From contig NZ_JAYXIH010000020.1 in NCBI RefSeq assembly GCF_036016755.1, positions 15,456 to 79,455 of the forward strand: a DNA stretch of 64,000 nt, in the 5' to 3' direction. Below the pieces are notes generated by a model. It made no database searches. It was not told where the DNA came from and worked only from the letters and a program-made list of their open reading frames with translations. Below, piece after piece: positions 1 through 8,146 of this stretch. The DNA comes from Aurantimonas coralicida_A (GTDB lineage: Bacteria; Pseudomonadota; Alphaproteobacteria; Rhizobiales; Rhizobiaceae). Within the stretch, counting starts at the first letter, position 1. Each line of letters begins with the position of its first letter. Made by a program: the position numbers and the translations under genes.

Positions 1-188
1 ATATCGGCACGGTTTTCAGCGAGGATCGTCTCTCCCGCTTGCAGGATCGCATCCGCCATCGCCTCCAGCGCGGCGTTCTTCGCCTCCGCCGGTGCCAGGG
101 CAAGGCTCCGCGCGGCACGGCGCGCGCGCTGGCCGATCGCGGCCATCAGCGCCTCGATCGAGCCGGCCTCCGTTGCACTGTCGAGCAT
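1..188 (-). CDS. proA: Glutamate-5-semialdehyde (gamma-glutamyl phosphate) reductase, N-terminal part
   Basis: Reading the minus strand from an ATG at 188 gives MLDSATEAGSIEALM and then an Ala-rich helix, the usual N-terminus of ProA, which reduces gamma-glutamyl phosphate to glutamate semialdehyde in proline synthesis. The gene runs off the left edge of the window, so the catalytic cysteine is not visible. The start follows a good purine-rich site (GGAGAGGTGGAG) and lies 26 bases after the proB stop. The order obgE-proB-proA supports the call and suggests one transcript. No annotated reading frame covers this stretch because the gene is cut. Confidence 0.85.
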   Translation of the reverse strand, partial: MLDSATEAGSIEALMAAIGQRARRAARSLALAPAEAKNAALEAMADAILQAGETILAENRAD

Positions 189-214
189 CTCCACCTCTCC
201 GCTTTCCGTCCTGC

Positions 215-1366
215 TCACGCGATGCGCAGGGATTCATCGGCCGGTTCCGCCGCCGCTTCCATCACCAAATCGTCGCGATGGATCATCGCCGTGCGCCCCT
301 CGTAGCCGAGCACTGCCGCCACCTCCGCCGACCGCAACCCGGCTATCCGCCGCGCGTCCACGGCATCGTAGGCGACAAGGCCGCGCGCGATCCTGCGGCC
401 GTCAGGTCCGGTGACCGCTATCGTGTCGCCGCGCCGGAACTCGCCATCGACGGAAACGATTCCGGCCGGCAGCAGGCTCTTGCCGGCGCACAGCGCCTTG
501 ACCGCGCCAGCATCCACGACGAGCCCGCCAGCGGAGCCGAGATGCCCGGCGATCCAGCGCTTGCGCGCCGTAACCGGATTGCCTGCGGCGCGAAACAGCG
601 TCGCGCGTTCGCCGCGCTCGATGGCGCTGAGCGGAAACAGCCGGTCTCCCGCCGTGATGATCATCGCGGCGCCCGATCCGGTGGCGATCTTGCCTGCATC
701 GATCTTGGTCTTCATGCCGCCGCGCGACAGCTCCGACCCGGCCGCGCCCGCCATCGCCTCGATGTCCGGCGTAATCCGCTCGACCAACGGGATATGCCGC
801 GCCGCCGGATCGAGGGCGGGCGGCGCCGTGTAAAGACCATCGACGTCGGAGAGGAGAATCAGCAGATCGGCGCCCATCATCGTCGCGACGCGGGCCGCCA
901 GACGGTCATTGTCGCCATAGCGGATTTCGGATGTGGCGACGGTGTCGTTCTCGTTGATGACCGGCAGCGCGCCGAAGCCGAGCAATGTCGAGATCGTCGC
1001 GCGGGCGTTGAGATAGCGCCGGCGTTCCTCGGTGTCGCCGAGGGTCAGCAGGATCTGCCCGGTCTCGATGCCGTGGCGGCCGAGAATCTCCGAATAAGTC
1101 CGCGACAGGGCGATCTGCCCGACGGCCGCGGCCGCCTGGCTTTCCTCGAGCCGCAGCGGTCCGGCGGGCATCTTCAGGAGCTTGCGGCCGAGCGCGATGG
1201 CGCCGGAGGAGACGACGAGGATCTGACGCCCCTCGCCGCTCAGTCGGGCGATATCCTCGCCGAGCGATTCCAGCCAAGTCCGCTTCAACCCGCTTTGAGG
1301 ATCAACCAGAAGCGAGGAGCCGATCTTGACGACGATGCGGGCGTAGCCATCGAGCAGGTCCGTCAT
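215..1366 (-). CDS. proB: Glutamate 5-kinase
   Basis: First enzyme of proline synthesis: it phosphorylates glutamate in the cytoplasm. The amino-acid kinase domain begins with VVKIGSSLL near residue 12, and the SRGGMKTKIDAGKIATGSG substrate loop lies near residue 215. A PUA domain follows in the last 100 residues, giving the normal length of about 383. The ATG at 1366 overlaps the obgE stop as TGATG, which suggests translational coupling. A GTG one codon upstream (1369) is an equally possible start. proA follows 26 bases downstream. ProB is normally inhibited by proline; nothing in the sequence shows whether that holds here. Confidence 0.95.
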   Translation of the reverse strand: MTDLLDGYARIVVKIGSSLLVDPQSGLKRTWLESLGEDIARLSGEGRQILVVSSGAIALGRKLLKMPAGPLRLEESQAAAAVGQIALSRTYSEILGRHGIETGQILLTLGDTEERRRYLNARATISTLLGFGALPVINENDTVATSEIRYGDNDRLAARVATMMGADLLILLSDVDGLYTAPPALDPAARHIPLVERITPDIEAMAGAAGSELSRGGMKTKIDAGKIATGSGAAMIITAGDRLFPLSAIERGERATLFRAAGNPVTARKRWIAGHLGSAGGLVVDAGAVKALCAGKSLLPAGIVSVDGEFRRGDTIAVTGPDGRRIARGLVAYDAVDARRIAGLRSAEVAAVLGYEGRTAMIHRDDLVMEAAAEPADESLRIA

Positions 1367-2418
1367 CACTCCTCCCTGGCGGCCTGTGCCTCGGCGAAAC
1401 GATCCGGCTCGTCCTCATCGGTAGCGGCGGCGAGGCTGGCGATGCGGCTCTTCATCTGGCGAAGCGCCTCGGTCATGCCCTCGCGGCTCACCGCCGACAG
1501 CGCCAGCGGAGGGGATTTGGTCACCGCCGCCAGCTCGGCGAGCTTTTCCGCCCGCGTCTCCTCGGTCAGGGTGTCGACCTTGGAGAGCGCCACGATCTCG
1601 GGCTTTTCCGCCAAGCCATGCTCATAGGCCTCCAACTCGTGCCGCACGGTCGTATAGGCGCCCGCGACGTCTTCCTCGGTGGCGGAGACCAGATGCAACA
1701 GGACGCTGGTGCGTTCGATATGGCCAAGGAAGCGATCGCCGATGCCGACGCCGTCATGAGCGCCCTCGATCAGGCCGGGAATGTCGGCGATGACGAACTC
1801 GGCGTCGTCGATCTTGGCGACGCCAAGGCCAGGATGCAGCGTCGTGAACGGATAGTCGGCAATCTTAGGCCGGGCACGCGTCACCGAAGCCAGGAAAGTG
1901 GACTTGCCGGCGTTGGGAAGCCCGACCAATCCCGCGTCGGCGATCAGCTTCAGCCGCAGCCAGATCGTCAGCTCCTCGCCCTCGAGACCCGGATTGGCGC
2001 GGCGCGGCGCCTGGTTCACCGAGGTCTTGAAATACGCGTTGCCAAAGCCGCCATTGCCGCCGGCAGCCAGACGATGGCGCTCGCCGATATAGGTCAGATC
2101 GCAGAGCAGGGTCTCGTTGTCCTCGGCGAAGACCTGGGTTCCCGCAGGCACTTTCAACGTCACGTCGGGGCTTTTGGCGCCGGTGCGGTTGCGGCCCATG
2201 CCGTGCCCGCCGGTCTTGGCCTTGAAATGCTGCTGGTAGCGATAGTCGATCAGGGTGTTCAGGCCGGCCACCGCCTCGATGACGATGTCGCCGCCCCTAC
2301 CGCCGTCGCCGCCGTCCGGGCCGCCGAATTCGATGAACTTCTCGCGGCGGAACGAGACCGAGCCGGCACCGCCATCACCGGAGCGGATGTAGACCTTGGC
2401 CTGGTCGAGAAACTTCAT
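1366..2418 (-). CDS. obgE: Obg family GTPase
   Basis: Essential ribosome-associated GTPase involved in 50S maturation and stress responses. The glycine-rich Obg fold fills residues 1-158, with the typical GGPDGGDGGRGGD stretch near residue 32. The G domain follows: P-loop GLPNAGKS at 166-173, the DIPGLIEGAH switch region near 212 and SKVD as the NKxD motif. The protein is 350 residues, a normal length for alphaproteobacteria. It starts the obgE-proB-proA unit. The adjacent rplU-rpmA pair is the usual bacterial neighbour, though here two other genes and palindromic repeats lie between them. Confidence 0.96.
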   Translation of the reverse strand: MKFLDQAKVYIRSGDGGAGSVSFRREKFIEFGGPDGGDGGRGGDIVIEAVAGLNTLIDYRYQQHFKAKTGGHGMGRNRTGAKSPDVTLKVPAGTQVFAEDNETLLCDLTYIGERHRLAAGGNGGFGNAYFKTSVNQAPRRANPGLEGEELTIWLRLKLIADAGLVGLPNAGKSTFLASVTRARPKIADYPFTTLHPGLGVAKIDDAEFVIADIPGLIEGAHDGVGIGDRFLGHIERTSVLLHLVSATEEDVAGAYTTVRHELEAYEHGLAEKPEIVALSKVDTLTEETRAEKLAELAAVTKSPPLALSAVSREGMTEALRQMKSRIASLAAATDEDEPDRFAEAQAAREE

Positions 2419-2451
2419 GATGTGCGTTCTTTCGTCTTCTTTTGGTGGCCG

Positions 2452-2528
2452 CTAGTGGTCCGATTTCGACATTTGCATCCCGCTTGGAGCACCCTGGCAA
2501 GCAAATGTCGAAATCAAAGGACCACTAG
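2452..2528. repeat. Intergenic inverted repeat 1 (CTAGTGGTCC ends)
   Basis: The left arm (2452-2476) begins CTAGTGGTCC and continues GATTTCGACATTTGC. The right arm (2501-2528) is its reverse complement apart from a 3-base insertion, and the spacer is about 24 bases. It could fold into a long hairpin between two minus-strand genes and might act as a transcription barrier. It lacks a terminal T-run. It resembles dispersed palindromic elements of Rhizobiales more than a gene-specific terminator. Confidence 0.75.
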
Positions 2529-2544
2529 CAATTTTATGACTCTC

Positions 2545-2616
2545 GTGGACTTTTCAAATTTGATATTTGATCTTGAGTCCGCCGCACATGGGTATCAAAT
2601 GTCAAATTCAATCCAC
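2545..2616. repeat. Intergenic inverted repeat 2, related to repeat 1
   Basis: A second palindrome lies 16 bases after the first. Its left arm starts GTGGA at 2545 and ends TTTGATATTTGAT at 2571. Its right arm, ATCAAATGTCAAATTCAATCCAC (2594-2616, written as two runs: ATCAAATGTCAAATT and CAATCCAC), is an imperfect reverse complement. It shares the ACATTTG core and the GTGG end with repeat 1, so the two look like diverged members of one family inserted side by side. Confidence 0.6.
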
Positions 2617-2678
2617 TAGTCCAGCTCGCCTGTCATAGCGGTCCGGGCCGCCGATGGAAACGACCCCGTGTTATCGGT

Positions 2679-3290
2679 TCAATATGGTGCGAGCGCAGCC
2701 CGGCTCTTGGCGAAGGTCACATCCGAGGTAGCGAGCGGAATCCCGAACTTCGAGACAATGACGTGGTTGGCGACCGTACCGTCGGGACGGCCGGTCATCT
2801 CGTGGCGAAAATGCAGAAGCGTGCCCCCGCCGCCGGGCGCATAGCCGTCATAGTCGAGGACCGCGCCATTCTTCGTCTGGACGCCGACCACCGGCATGGG
2901 CGGCGCGAGGTCTCCTGTCTTCAGCTCCGTGGCGACGGTTCCGCCATAAAGACCCGGCGCGGTGCGCACCAAATCCCAGCGCTGCAGACGCTTGCCATCG
3001 GCAAAGGCAAAGCGCTCGTCGAGCTGGAACCGGTCGCCCGTCTGCTTGCCGTCGAATTCGGCGGTGAAAGCCTCGGTGAAAACCAAGGCCGTCGTCACCG
3101 TGCCCTTCGAGACCGACTTGCCCGCGAAGAAATCCGGCAGCGACAGGCCGTTTGGATCGGGCTGTGGAAGACGGGGCGGCGCGGCGAACCAAGCCAGGCC
3201 CGCGAGCAAAATAACAGCGCCACCCGCAACGGCCGTCGGCCAAAGCCAACTCCGACGCCCGTCGAGCTTTTCCATCATTGCCGTCCCCAT
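2679..3290 (-). CDS. DUF3833-like membrane-anchored protein
   Basis: Of uncertain function. The first 20 residues are charged, then a single hydrophobic segment (about 19-38, AVAGGAVILLAGLAWFAAP) is likely an uncleaved anchor, and the rest is predicted to lie in the periplasm. The body begins LPDFFAGKSVSKGTVT and ends SKFGIPLATSDVTFAK. Both stretches resemble the beta-rich DUF3833 family (LxxFFxG and SKFGxxL at the two ends). The gene overlaps the GNAT gene upstream by 16 bases if the first ATG is used. A later ATG at 3275 would remove the overlap. Assignment is by recalled pattern only. Confidence 0.55.
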   Translation of the reverse strand: MGTAMMEKLDGRRSWLWPTAVAGGAVILLAGLAWFAAPPRLPQPDPNGLSLPDFFAGKSVSKGTVTTALVFTEAFTAEFDGKQTGDRFQLDERFAFADGKRLQRWDLVRTAPGLYGGTVATELKTGDLAPPMPVVGVQTKNGAVLDYDGYAPGGGGTLLHFRHEMTGRPDGTVANHVIVSKFGIPLATSDVTFAKSRAALAPY

Positions 3291-3841
3291 GCCTTGAGCG
3301 ACGTCCAGCAGCTGCGATCCATCACGAAATGTTCGCTGGCGACCCGGCCTGAGGACACCGATTCGATCATACCGCTACCGCAGAAGTGGAAGCCGCATTT
3401 CCGGATCACCCGTCGGGACGCCTCGTTGACAACACGGCAGCTGACGTCGATGGCGTCGAGCCGCAGCCGCGTAAAGCCGTAGTCGATAACCGCCTGGGCG
3501 CCCTCGGTCGCGATGCCGCGTCCCCAATAGGCCCGACCGACCCAATAGCCGAGTTCCGCCCGCCCTTTCCTGCCCGAGGGCTTTAATCCGCAACAGCCGA
3601 CGAACCGATCCTCCTCCTTCAGGCACAGGGCGAAGACGATCTCCGAGCCATGATCGGCGATGAAGGCGCGCGCGTCTGAAAGACGGTACGGGTGCGGAAT
3701 GCGCGCGAGCATCGCCGCGAGGTGGCGGTCATTGGCGAGATTGGTCAGGGGCTGCGCGTCTTTCACCGCCAAGGGCCGCAGCCGGAGCCGTCCTGATTCG
3801 ATCGTGACGCCGCCCCGTTCGGCGGTAAAATCCTCGGTCAT
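3275..3841 (-). CDS. GNAT family N-acetyltransferase (RimJ/RimL type)
   Basis: Transfers an acetyl group from acetyl-CoA to an unknown amine. The sequence RLRLRPLAVKDAQPL at the start, GYWVGRAYWGRGIATEGAQAVIDYGF in the middle (acetyl-CoA-binding RGIATEG loop) and VVNEASRRVIRKCGF near the end are the typical RimJ/RimL pattern. I chose the ATG at 3841 because GAGGAAGGA lies just upstream and the 15 extra residues of the longer frame are encoded by the adjacent terminator hairpin side. The length is 188 residues. It follows the rpmA terminator and probably has its own promoter. Confidence 0.85.
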   Translation of the reverse strand: MTEDFTAERGGVTIESGRLRLRPLAVKDAQPLTNLANDRHLAAMLARIPHPYRLSDARAFIADHGSEIVFALCLKEEDRFVGCCGLKPSGRKGRAELGYWVGRAYWGRGIATEGAQAVIDYGFTRLRLDAIDVSCRVVNEASRRVIRKCGFHFCGSGMIESVSSGRVASEHFVMDRSCWTSLKAWGRQ

Positions 3842-3861
3842 CGCATCGTCCTTCCTCAGAC

Positions 3862-3899
3862 GCGAAAAGGGGAGATGGCGGTCCATCTCCCCTTTTCGC
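3862..3899 (-). terminator. Strong hairpin after rpmA
   Basis: GCGAAAAGGGGAGATGG and CCATCTCCCCTTTTCGC form perfect 17-base arms around a 4-base loop. The hairpin lies between the rpmA stop (3971) and the next gene on the same strand (3841). It is the obvious end point of the rplU-rpmA transcript. The T-run is within the stem rather than after it, so it may also be read as an RNA-stabilising hairpin. Confidence 0.7.
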
Positions 3900-3970
3900 T
3901 CTGAAGTCCGATGCGTTTCGGAAGGATCAGAGGGCCGGTTCGTTGGAACGCCGGCGCTCTGAAGCTCCGG

Positions 3971-4240
3971 TCACTCGGCGGCTTCTGCTTTCGGCAGTAC
4001 GGCTACGTAGGTTCGCCCGTTCGCCTTGTGCTGGAACGCGACGTTGCCCGCGGCCTTGGCGAACAGCGTGTGATCCTTGCCGATGCCGACATTCGTGCCC
4101 GGATGCCAGCGCGTGCCGCGCTGCCGGATGAGAATGTTGCCTGGAATCACAGCTTCGCCGCCGAACTTCTTCACGCCAAGGCGTTTGGATTCGGAATCGC
4201 GACCATTGCGGGAAGAACCGCCTGCTTTCTTATGTGCCAT
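3971..4240 (-). CDS. rpmA: 50S ribosomal protein L27 (bL27)
   Basis: Ribosomal large-subunit protein near the peptidyl-transferase centre. It starts MAHKKAGGSSRNGRDSESKRLGVK and contains GGEAVIPGNILIRQRGTRWHPG, the classical L27 signature. At 89 residues it has the usual length. It follows rplU with a 61-base gap, the standard L21-L27 operon order. A strong hairpin follows 70 bases downstream. Confidence 0.98.
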   Translation of the reverse strand: MAHKKAGGSSRNGRDSESKRLGVKKFGGEAVIPGNILIRQRGTRWHPGTNVGIGKDHTLFAKAAGNVAFQHKANGRTYVAVLPKAEAAE

Positions 4241-4301
4241 CGTCTGTCTCCTTGCCTGTCAGGCTACCGGATCGGGTTCGCGGGGGAAATCCGCCCCGGA
4301 C

Positions 4302-4994
4302 CTATTTCTTCGCCAGCTCTTTAGCCTGCTCGCGCCAATCTTCGATCTGGGCGGCGCTGAACGGCATATGTTCGTCGATCCGCGCCACGTCCTTGTCGCT
4401 CAGCTTGGCGATCTGGGCAAAGGTGGTGATGCCCTGCTCGTTGAGCTGCTTCTCGGCGACCGGGCCGATGCCCTTGATCGTAGTCAGCTTGTCGGCATCG
4501 CCCTTCGGCGCGGTGAACAGGCTCGCCGGCGCCGATGCTGCCGCCTGCTTTGGCTCTACCGCCTTTTCGGCGGGCTTCGCCGGCTTCGCGGCTTTCCCGG
4601 CCGCCTTGGCCGGTTGTGCCTTTTCGTCCTCGACGGGCTTCGCGACCTTGACGGGCTTGGTCCGGGCCGCCGAGGTCATCGACGGCGCCTTGCCGTCGGT
4701 CAGGATTTCGGCGACGCGGATCAGCGTCAGATCCTGGCGATGGCCGCGCGAACGCTTGGAGTTCTGCCGCCGACGCTTCTTGAAGGAGATGACCTTCTTG
4801 CCGCGCGTCTGGCCGATGATCTCGGCGGTGACGGAGGCGCCCGCGACGAACGGCGCGCCGATGGTCGAGCCGACCATCAGCACTTCCTTGAAGGTCAGAA
4901 GATCGCCGGCCTCGCCGGGCAGACGCTCGATGGTGAACTGGTCTTCAGGGACAACGCGGTACTGCTTGCCACCGGTCTTAATGACTGCGAACAT
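4302..4994 (-). CDS. rplU: 50S ribosomal protein L21 (bL21) with C-terminal helix-hairpin-helix extension
   Basis: Residues 1-103 are a full bL21 (MFAVIKTGGKQYRV at the start, the KKRRRQNSKRSRGHRQ rRNA-binding loop near 72-87). A low-complexity Ala/Lys/Pro linker follows (105-160). The last 65 residues carry LTTIKGIGPVAEKQLNEQGI, a helix-hairpin-helix motif like that used by DNA-binding and tRNA-associated proteins. At 230 residues it is twice the length of E. coli L21. Long L21 tails are known in Rhizobiales, so the fusion is probably real and not a sequencing error. The tail's role is unknown. Confidence 0.95.
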   Translation of the reverse strand: MFAVIKTGGKQYRVVPEDQFTIERLPGEAGDLLTFKEVLMVGSTIGAPFVAGASVTAEIIGQTRGKKVISFKKRRRQNSKRSRGHRQDLTLIRVAEILTDGKAPSMTSAARTKPVKVAKPVEDEKAQPAKAAGKAAKPAKPAEKAVEPKQAAASAPASLFTAPKGDADKLTTIKGIGPVAEKQLNEQGITTFAQIAKLSDKDVARIDEHMPFSAAQIEDWREQAKELAKK

Positions 4995-5063
4995 TTTATC
5001 TCCGTTCGTTCGATCGGCTCTCGCGCCGTAAAGGCCCGGGCCATCTTCTTGTCAGTCGGTTGC

Positions 5064-5094
5064 GAATAGGGCGAAAACAAACGGGCGCGGTCAA
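5064..5094 (-). promoter_or_regulatory. Possible promoter of rplU-rpmA
   Basis: On the minus strand TTGACC (5094-5089) is followed after 19 bases by CTATTC (5069-5064), giving a leader of about 60 bases before the rplU ATG. The match is weak and the spacing long. The 305-base gap between divergent rplU and galE must hold promoters in both directions. I see no other gene in it. Confidence 0.3.
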
Positions 5095-5299
5095 GCCACG
5101 CCCCAATTTGATGCCCGTCACTAGCGGGCCGGGTCCTCAAGGTCAAGTCAACTTTGGAGACCCGATGCCGATCGGTTGCTTGCCTCCCGCTCGCCGGATA
5201 TGGGGTCGACGGTGGCGGTCATGAACCTGCCACCGTGGCACATGCGGCATTGTCGCAATCTGTCGTGCCGCGTGGAAAGCATGAGGACAGGATCCGATC

Positions 5300-6289
5300 A
5301 TGGCGATACTCGTCACCGGCGGCGCCGGCTATATCGGCAGCCACATGGCCTGGGAACTCCTGGATCGCGGCGAGACGGTCGTCGTCCTCGACCGGTTGTC
5401 CACCGGCTTCGACTGGGCGGTGCCGCCCGAGGCGACGCTGGTGGTCGGCGATGTCGGCGATGCCGATCTCCTCGATCGCACCATCACGGGCCATGATGTC
5501 GATGCCATCATCCATTTTGCCGGCTCGATCATCGTGCCGGAATCCGTTGCCGATCCGCTCGGCTATTACGAAAACAACACGGTCAAGTCGCGCGCCCTGA
5601 TCGCGGCAGCGGTCCGGAACGGCGTCAAGCATTTCATCTTTTCCTCGACCGCGGCCGTCTACGGCTCTCCCGCCACGATCCCGGTCACCGAGGCGGCCGC
5701 GACGCTGCCGGAATCGCCCTACGGCTCGTCCAAGCTGATGACCGAGATGATGCTCCGGGACACGGCGTTTGCCCATGATTTCCGCTCCACTGCGCTGCGC
5801 TACTTCAATGTCGCGGGCGCCGACCCGCTCGGGCGCACCGGCGAATCGACCAGGGGCGCAACGCATCTGATCAAGGTCGCGTCCGAAACCGCCCTCGGCA
5901 GACGCGCCTTCCTCGAACTCTACGGCACCGATTATCCGACCGCCGACGGCACCTGCGTGCGCGACTACATCCATGTCACCGACCTCGTCAAAGCCCACTA
6001 CCTTGCGCTCGAACGGCTACGCGGCGGCGGGTCCAGCATGGTCGCCAATTGCGGCTACGGGCGCGGCTATTCGGTTTTGGAGGTGCTGAGCGCGGTCAAG
6101 GATGTCGTCGGCAAAGACTTCGATATCCGCATAAAGGGCCGCAGGCCCGGCGACCCCGCGGCCATCGTCGCCGACCCGTCCCTGGCCCGCCGGGAGCTCG
6201 GCTGGCGCGCCGAATACGACGATCTGCGGCAGATCGTCGGCCATGCCCTCGACTGGGAACGCGCCCTCGCCCGCCGCAATCATCGCTGA
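5300..6289 (+). CDS. galE: UDP-glucose 4-epimerase
   Basis: Interconverts UDP-glucose and UDP-galactose using bound NAD, feeding galactose metabolism and surface polysaccharide. The Rossmann motif GGAGYIG is at 7-13, the serine of FIFSSTAAVYG near 116 and the catalytic YGSSK (Tyr141, Lys145) follow, with the RYFNVAGAD segment typical of GalE near 165. The length of 329 is normal. The gene is alone on the plus strand, divergent from rplU and convergent with the sugar-acid operon. Rhizobial homologues are often called ExoB. Confidence 0.93.
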   Translation: MAILVTGGAGYIGSHMAWELLDRGETVVVLDRLSTGFDWAVPPEATLVVGDVGDADLLDRTITGHDVDAIIHFAGSIIVPESVADPLGYYENNTVKSRALIAAAVRNGVKHFIFSSTAAVYGSPATIPVTEAAATLPESPYGSSKLMTEMMLRDTAFAHDFRSTALRYFNVAGADPLGRTGESTRGATHLIKVASETALGRRAFLELYGTDYPTADGTCVRDYIHVTDLVKAHYLALERLRGGGSSMVANCGYGRGYSVLEVLSAVKDVVGKDFDIRIKGRRPGDPAAIVADPSLARRELGWRAEYDDLRQIVGHALDWERALARRNHR

Positions 6290-6328
6290 TCACGGCCGGC
6301 AACGTGGCGTCGGCAAGGACGGCGGATG

Positions 6329-7252
6329 TCAGGCGTGGGCGCTGGGATTGAGATCGGGGCCGGCGCCGAGCCGCTTGCCGGGATTGATCGCTTCCAGCCA
6401 GCGCAGATAGGCCGCGTGGTCGTGACGACCCATCTCCATCTCCTTGGCGAGGGCATGGAAAGCGTCGCGCGCCTTTTCGGTCAGCGGCAGGGTCAACCCC
6501 GCCTCCCGCGCCACTTCGAGAGCGTTCTCCAGATCCTTCAACTGCAGTTCGAGCGGGCCGCCGGGAACCCAGTTGCGCTCGGTCATCCGCTCGCCGTGGA
6601 GGTCGAGGATGCGCGAGGTGGCAAAGCCGCCCATCAGCGCGTCGCGCAGTGCGGCGGGATCGCAGCCGCCTTCCTGGGCAAGCAGCATCGCCTCGGCGAC
6701 GGCACCGATGGTGACGGCGACGATGGCCTGGTTGGCGAGCTTGGCGACCTGCCCGGCGCCATGAACGCCGACATGAGTCGGCCGCCCCATCGCCTTCAAA
6801 ACCGGTTCCGCCTCGGCGAAGTCCTCCGCGCGGCCGCCGGCCATGATCGCGAGCGTCGCCTCGATCGCGCCCTTCTCGCCGCCCGACACCGGCGCATCGA
6901 TATGGCGCCGGCCGGCCTTCTCGACCGCGCCGGCGTGATCGCGCGCAACGCTCGGCTGGATCGACGACATGTCGATGAACAGCGCGTTTGCCGGCGCCGC
7001 CTCGATCACACCGAGCTCGCCGAAATAGATTTCCGTCACGATCGGCGAATTGTCGACCATGGTGATGACGGCGTCGGCCTCGGCCACGGCCTCACGCGGA
7101 TCGGCGGCGACGGTCGCGACATCGGCGAGCGCCTCGGCTTTCGCGCGCGTCCGATTCCAGACGGTGACGCGGAAGCCGGCCCTAGCGATGTTCCGCACCA
7201 TCGGCGCACCCATGATGCCGGTGCCGATCAGGGTGATGTTGTCGAGGCTCAT
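6329..7252 (-). CDS. Beta-hydroxyacid dehydrogenase (tartronate semialdehyde reductase / L-threonate dehydrogenase type)
   Basis: NAD(P)-dependent oxidoreductase of the 3-hydroxyisobutyrate dehydrogenase family. The nucleotide site GTGIMG is at 10-15, the substrate loop APVSGGEKGA at 120-129, and the catalytic Lys171 lies in GQVAKLANQ. Family members with the same APVSGG loop include GarR (2-hydroxy-3-oxopropionate reductase) and LtnD (L-threonate dehydrogenase), and the sequence alone does not decide between them. It is the last gene of the minus-strand sugar-acid operon, 68 bases after the GntR gene, so a role in sugar-acid breakdown is likely. Confidence 0.85.
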   Translation of the reverse strand: MSLDNITLIGTGIMGAPMVRNIARAGFRVTVWNRTRAKAEALADVATVAADPREAVAEADAVITMVDNSPIVTEIYFGELGVIEAAPANALFIDMSSIQPSVARDHAGAVEKAGRRHIDAPVSGGEKGAIEATLAIMAGGRAEDFAEAEPVLKAMGRPTHVGVHGAGQVAKLANQAIVAVTIGAVAEAMLLAQEGGCDPAALRDALMGGFATSRILDLHGERMTERNWVPGGPLELQLKDLENALEVAREAGLTLPLTEKARDAFHALAKEMEMGRHDHAAYLRWLEAINPGKRLGAGPDLNPSAHA

Positions 7253-7320
7253 GGGCGGCTCCTTTAAGAAGATGAAACGCGGCGCCAGGCGCTCGGTCGG
7301 CCGCGAAGAGAAAACAGAAG

Positions 7321-7995
7321 CTAAAGGCCCTTGGCCTCGCCCGCCGAAAGGTTGCCGGACTGGCTGCGCAGGAGATCGAGCGCCTGCCGATCGGCGCGAT
7401 CGCGATGCTCCTGGTGCAGGCGCCTGGTTTCGGCCTCGTCGCCGCTCAGAATCGCGGCGATGATCGCCCGGTGCTCGTCATCCGATTGCGTCGGGCGCGG
7501 GCGGAGCGGCATGATCGCCATACGGGCGCGATATTGCTGATCCCAATATTGCCGAAGCGTCGCCTGCAGTCTGGCATTGCCGCAGAACGAGACGATCTCG
7601 GCATGAAAGATGTCGTCCAGCCGCGACCATTGCTCGATGTCGTCGCGCTGCGTCGCGCGCTCCAACTGTCCCATGAGCGCGCGCAAGCGATCGGCCTCGG
7701 ATTTTGAAAGACCGCGGCGGGCGGCCAATTGCGCAGCCTTGACCTCGAGGGTGGAAAAGACCTCGTAGATATCGGCCAGATCGTCGAGCGACTGGGCCTT
7801 CACGGTAATGCCATGGCGCGGCCGCACCGCGACGAGGCCCTCCTCCTCCAGCCGGATCAGCGCCTCGCGGATTGGCGTGCGACTGAGCGACAGAAGATTG
7901 GCCACCTCGGTCTCCAGCAGCGTAGTGCCGGGTGGCAGGCGGCCTTCGAGGATCCGGAACTTCAGTTCGTGATAGGCCCGCTCGCGCGCCGGCAT
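7321..7995 (-). CDS. GntR family transcriptional regulator (FadR/FCD type)
   Basis: The winged-helix domain (residues 1-70, AYHELKFRILEGRLPPGTTLLE then SLSRTPIREALIRLEEEGLV) is followed by an all-helical FCD ligand-binding domain (90-210). The metal-site histidines are suggested by FHAEI and DDEHRAI. It sits inside the sugar-acid operon, so it is the likely local regulator of the dehydratase and TRAP genes, both of which carry a CGTATACATTAG box. The frame stays open about 40 codons upstream without an ATG, so I keep the ATG at 7995. Confidence 0.88.
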   Translation of the reverse strand: MPARERAYHELKFRILEGRLPPGTTLLETEVANLLSLSRTPIREALIRLEEEGLVAVRPRHGITVKAQSLDDLADIYEVFSTLEVKAAQLAARRGLSKSEADRLRALMGQLERATQRDDIEQWSRLDDIFHAEIVSFCGNARLQATLRQYWDQQYRARMAIMPLRPRPTQSDDEHRAIIAAILSGDEAETRRLHQEHRDRADRQALDLLRSQSGNLSAGEAKGL

Positions 7996-8146
7996 CTTGC
8001 CGACGCCCTGGAGCGTCGGCCGTGGCCGCGAACCGCCCGGCGTGGTGACCGTGGCCGTCTTTCTGCGACCGCTGTCGCTGGTGGTGTCCGGTTTGGTCAG
8101 TGCGAGCCTCCCTGCTTCCGGCGCATCAGCGTTCGCGGTCCTCCGC

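Noticed and set aside
92..1627. Open frame of about 511 codons on the plus strand
   Set aside because: It lies opposite proB and obgE and is low-complexity Arg/Ala-rich antisense sequence.
4895..5146. Minus-strand frame before rplU
   Set aside because: It overlaps the L21 start in another frame and covers the likely promoter and leader.
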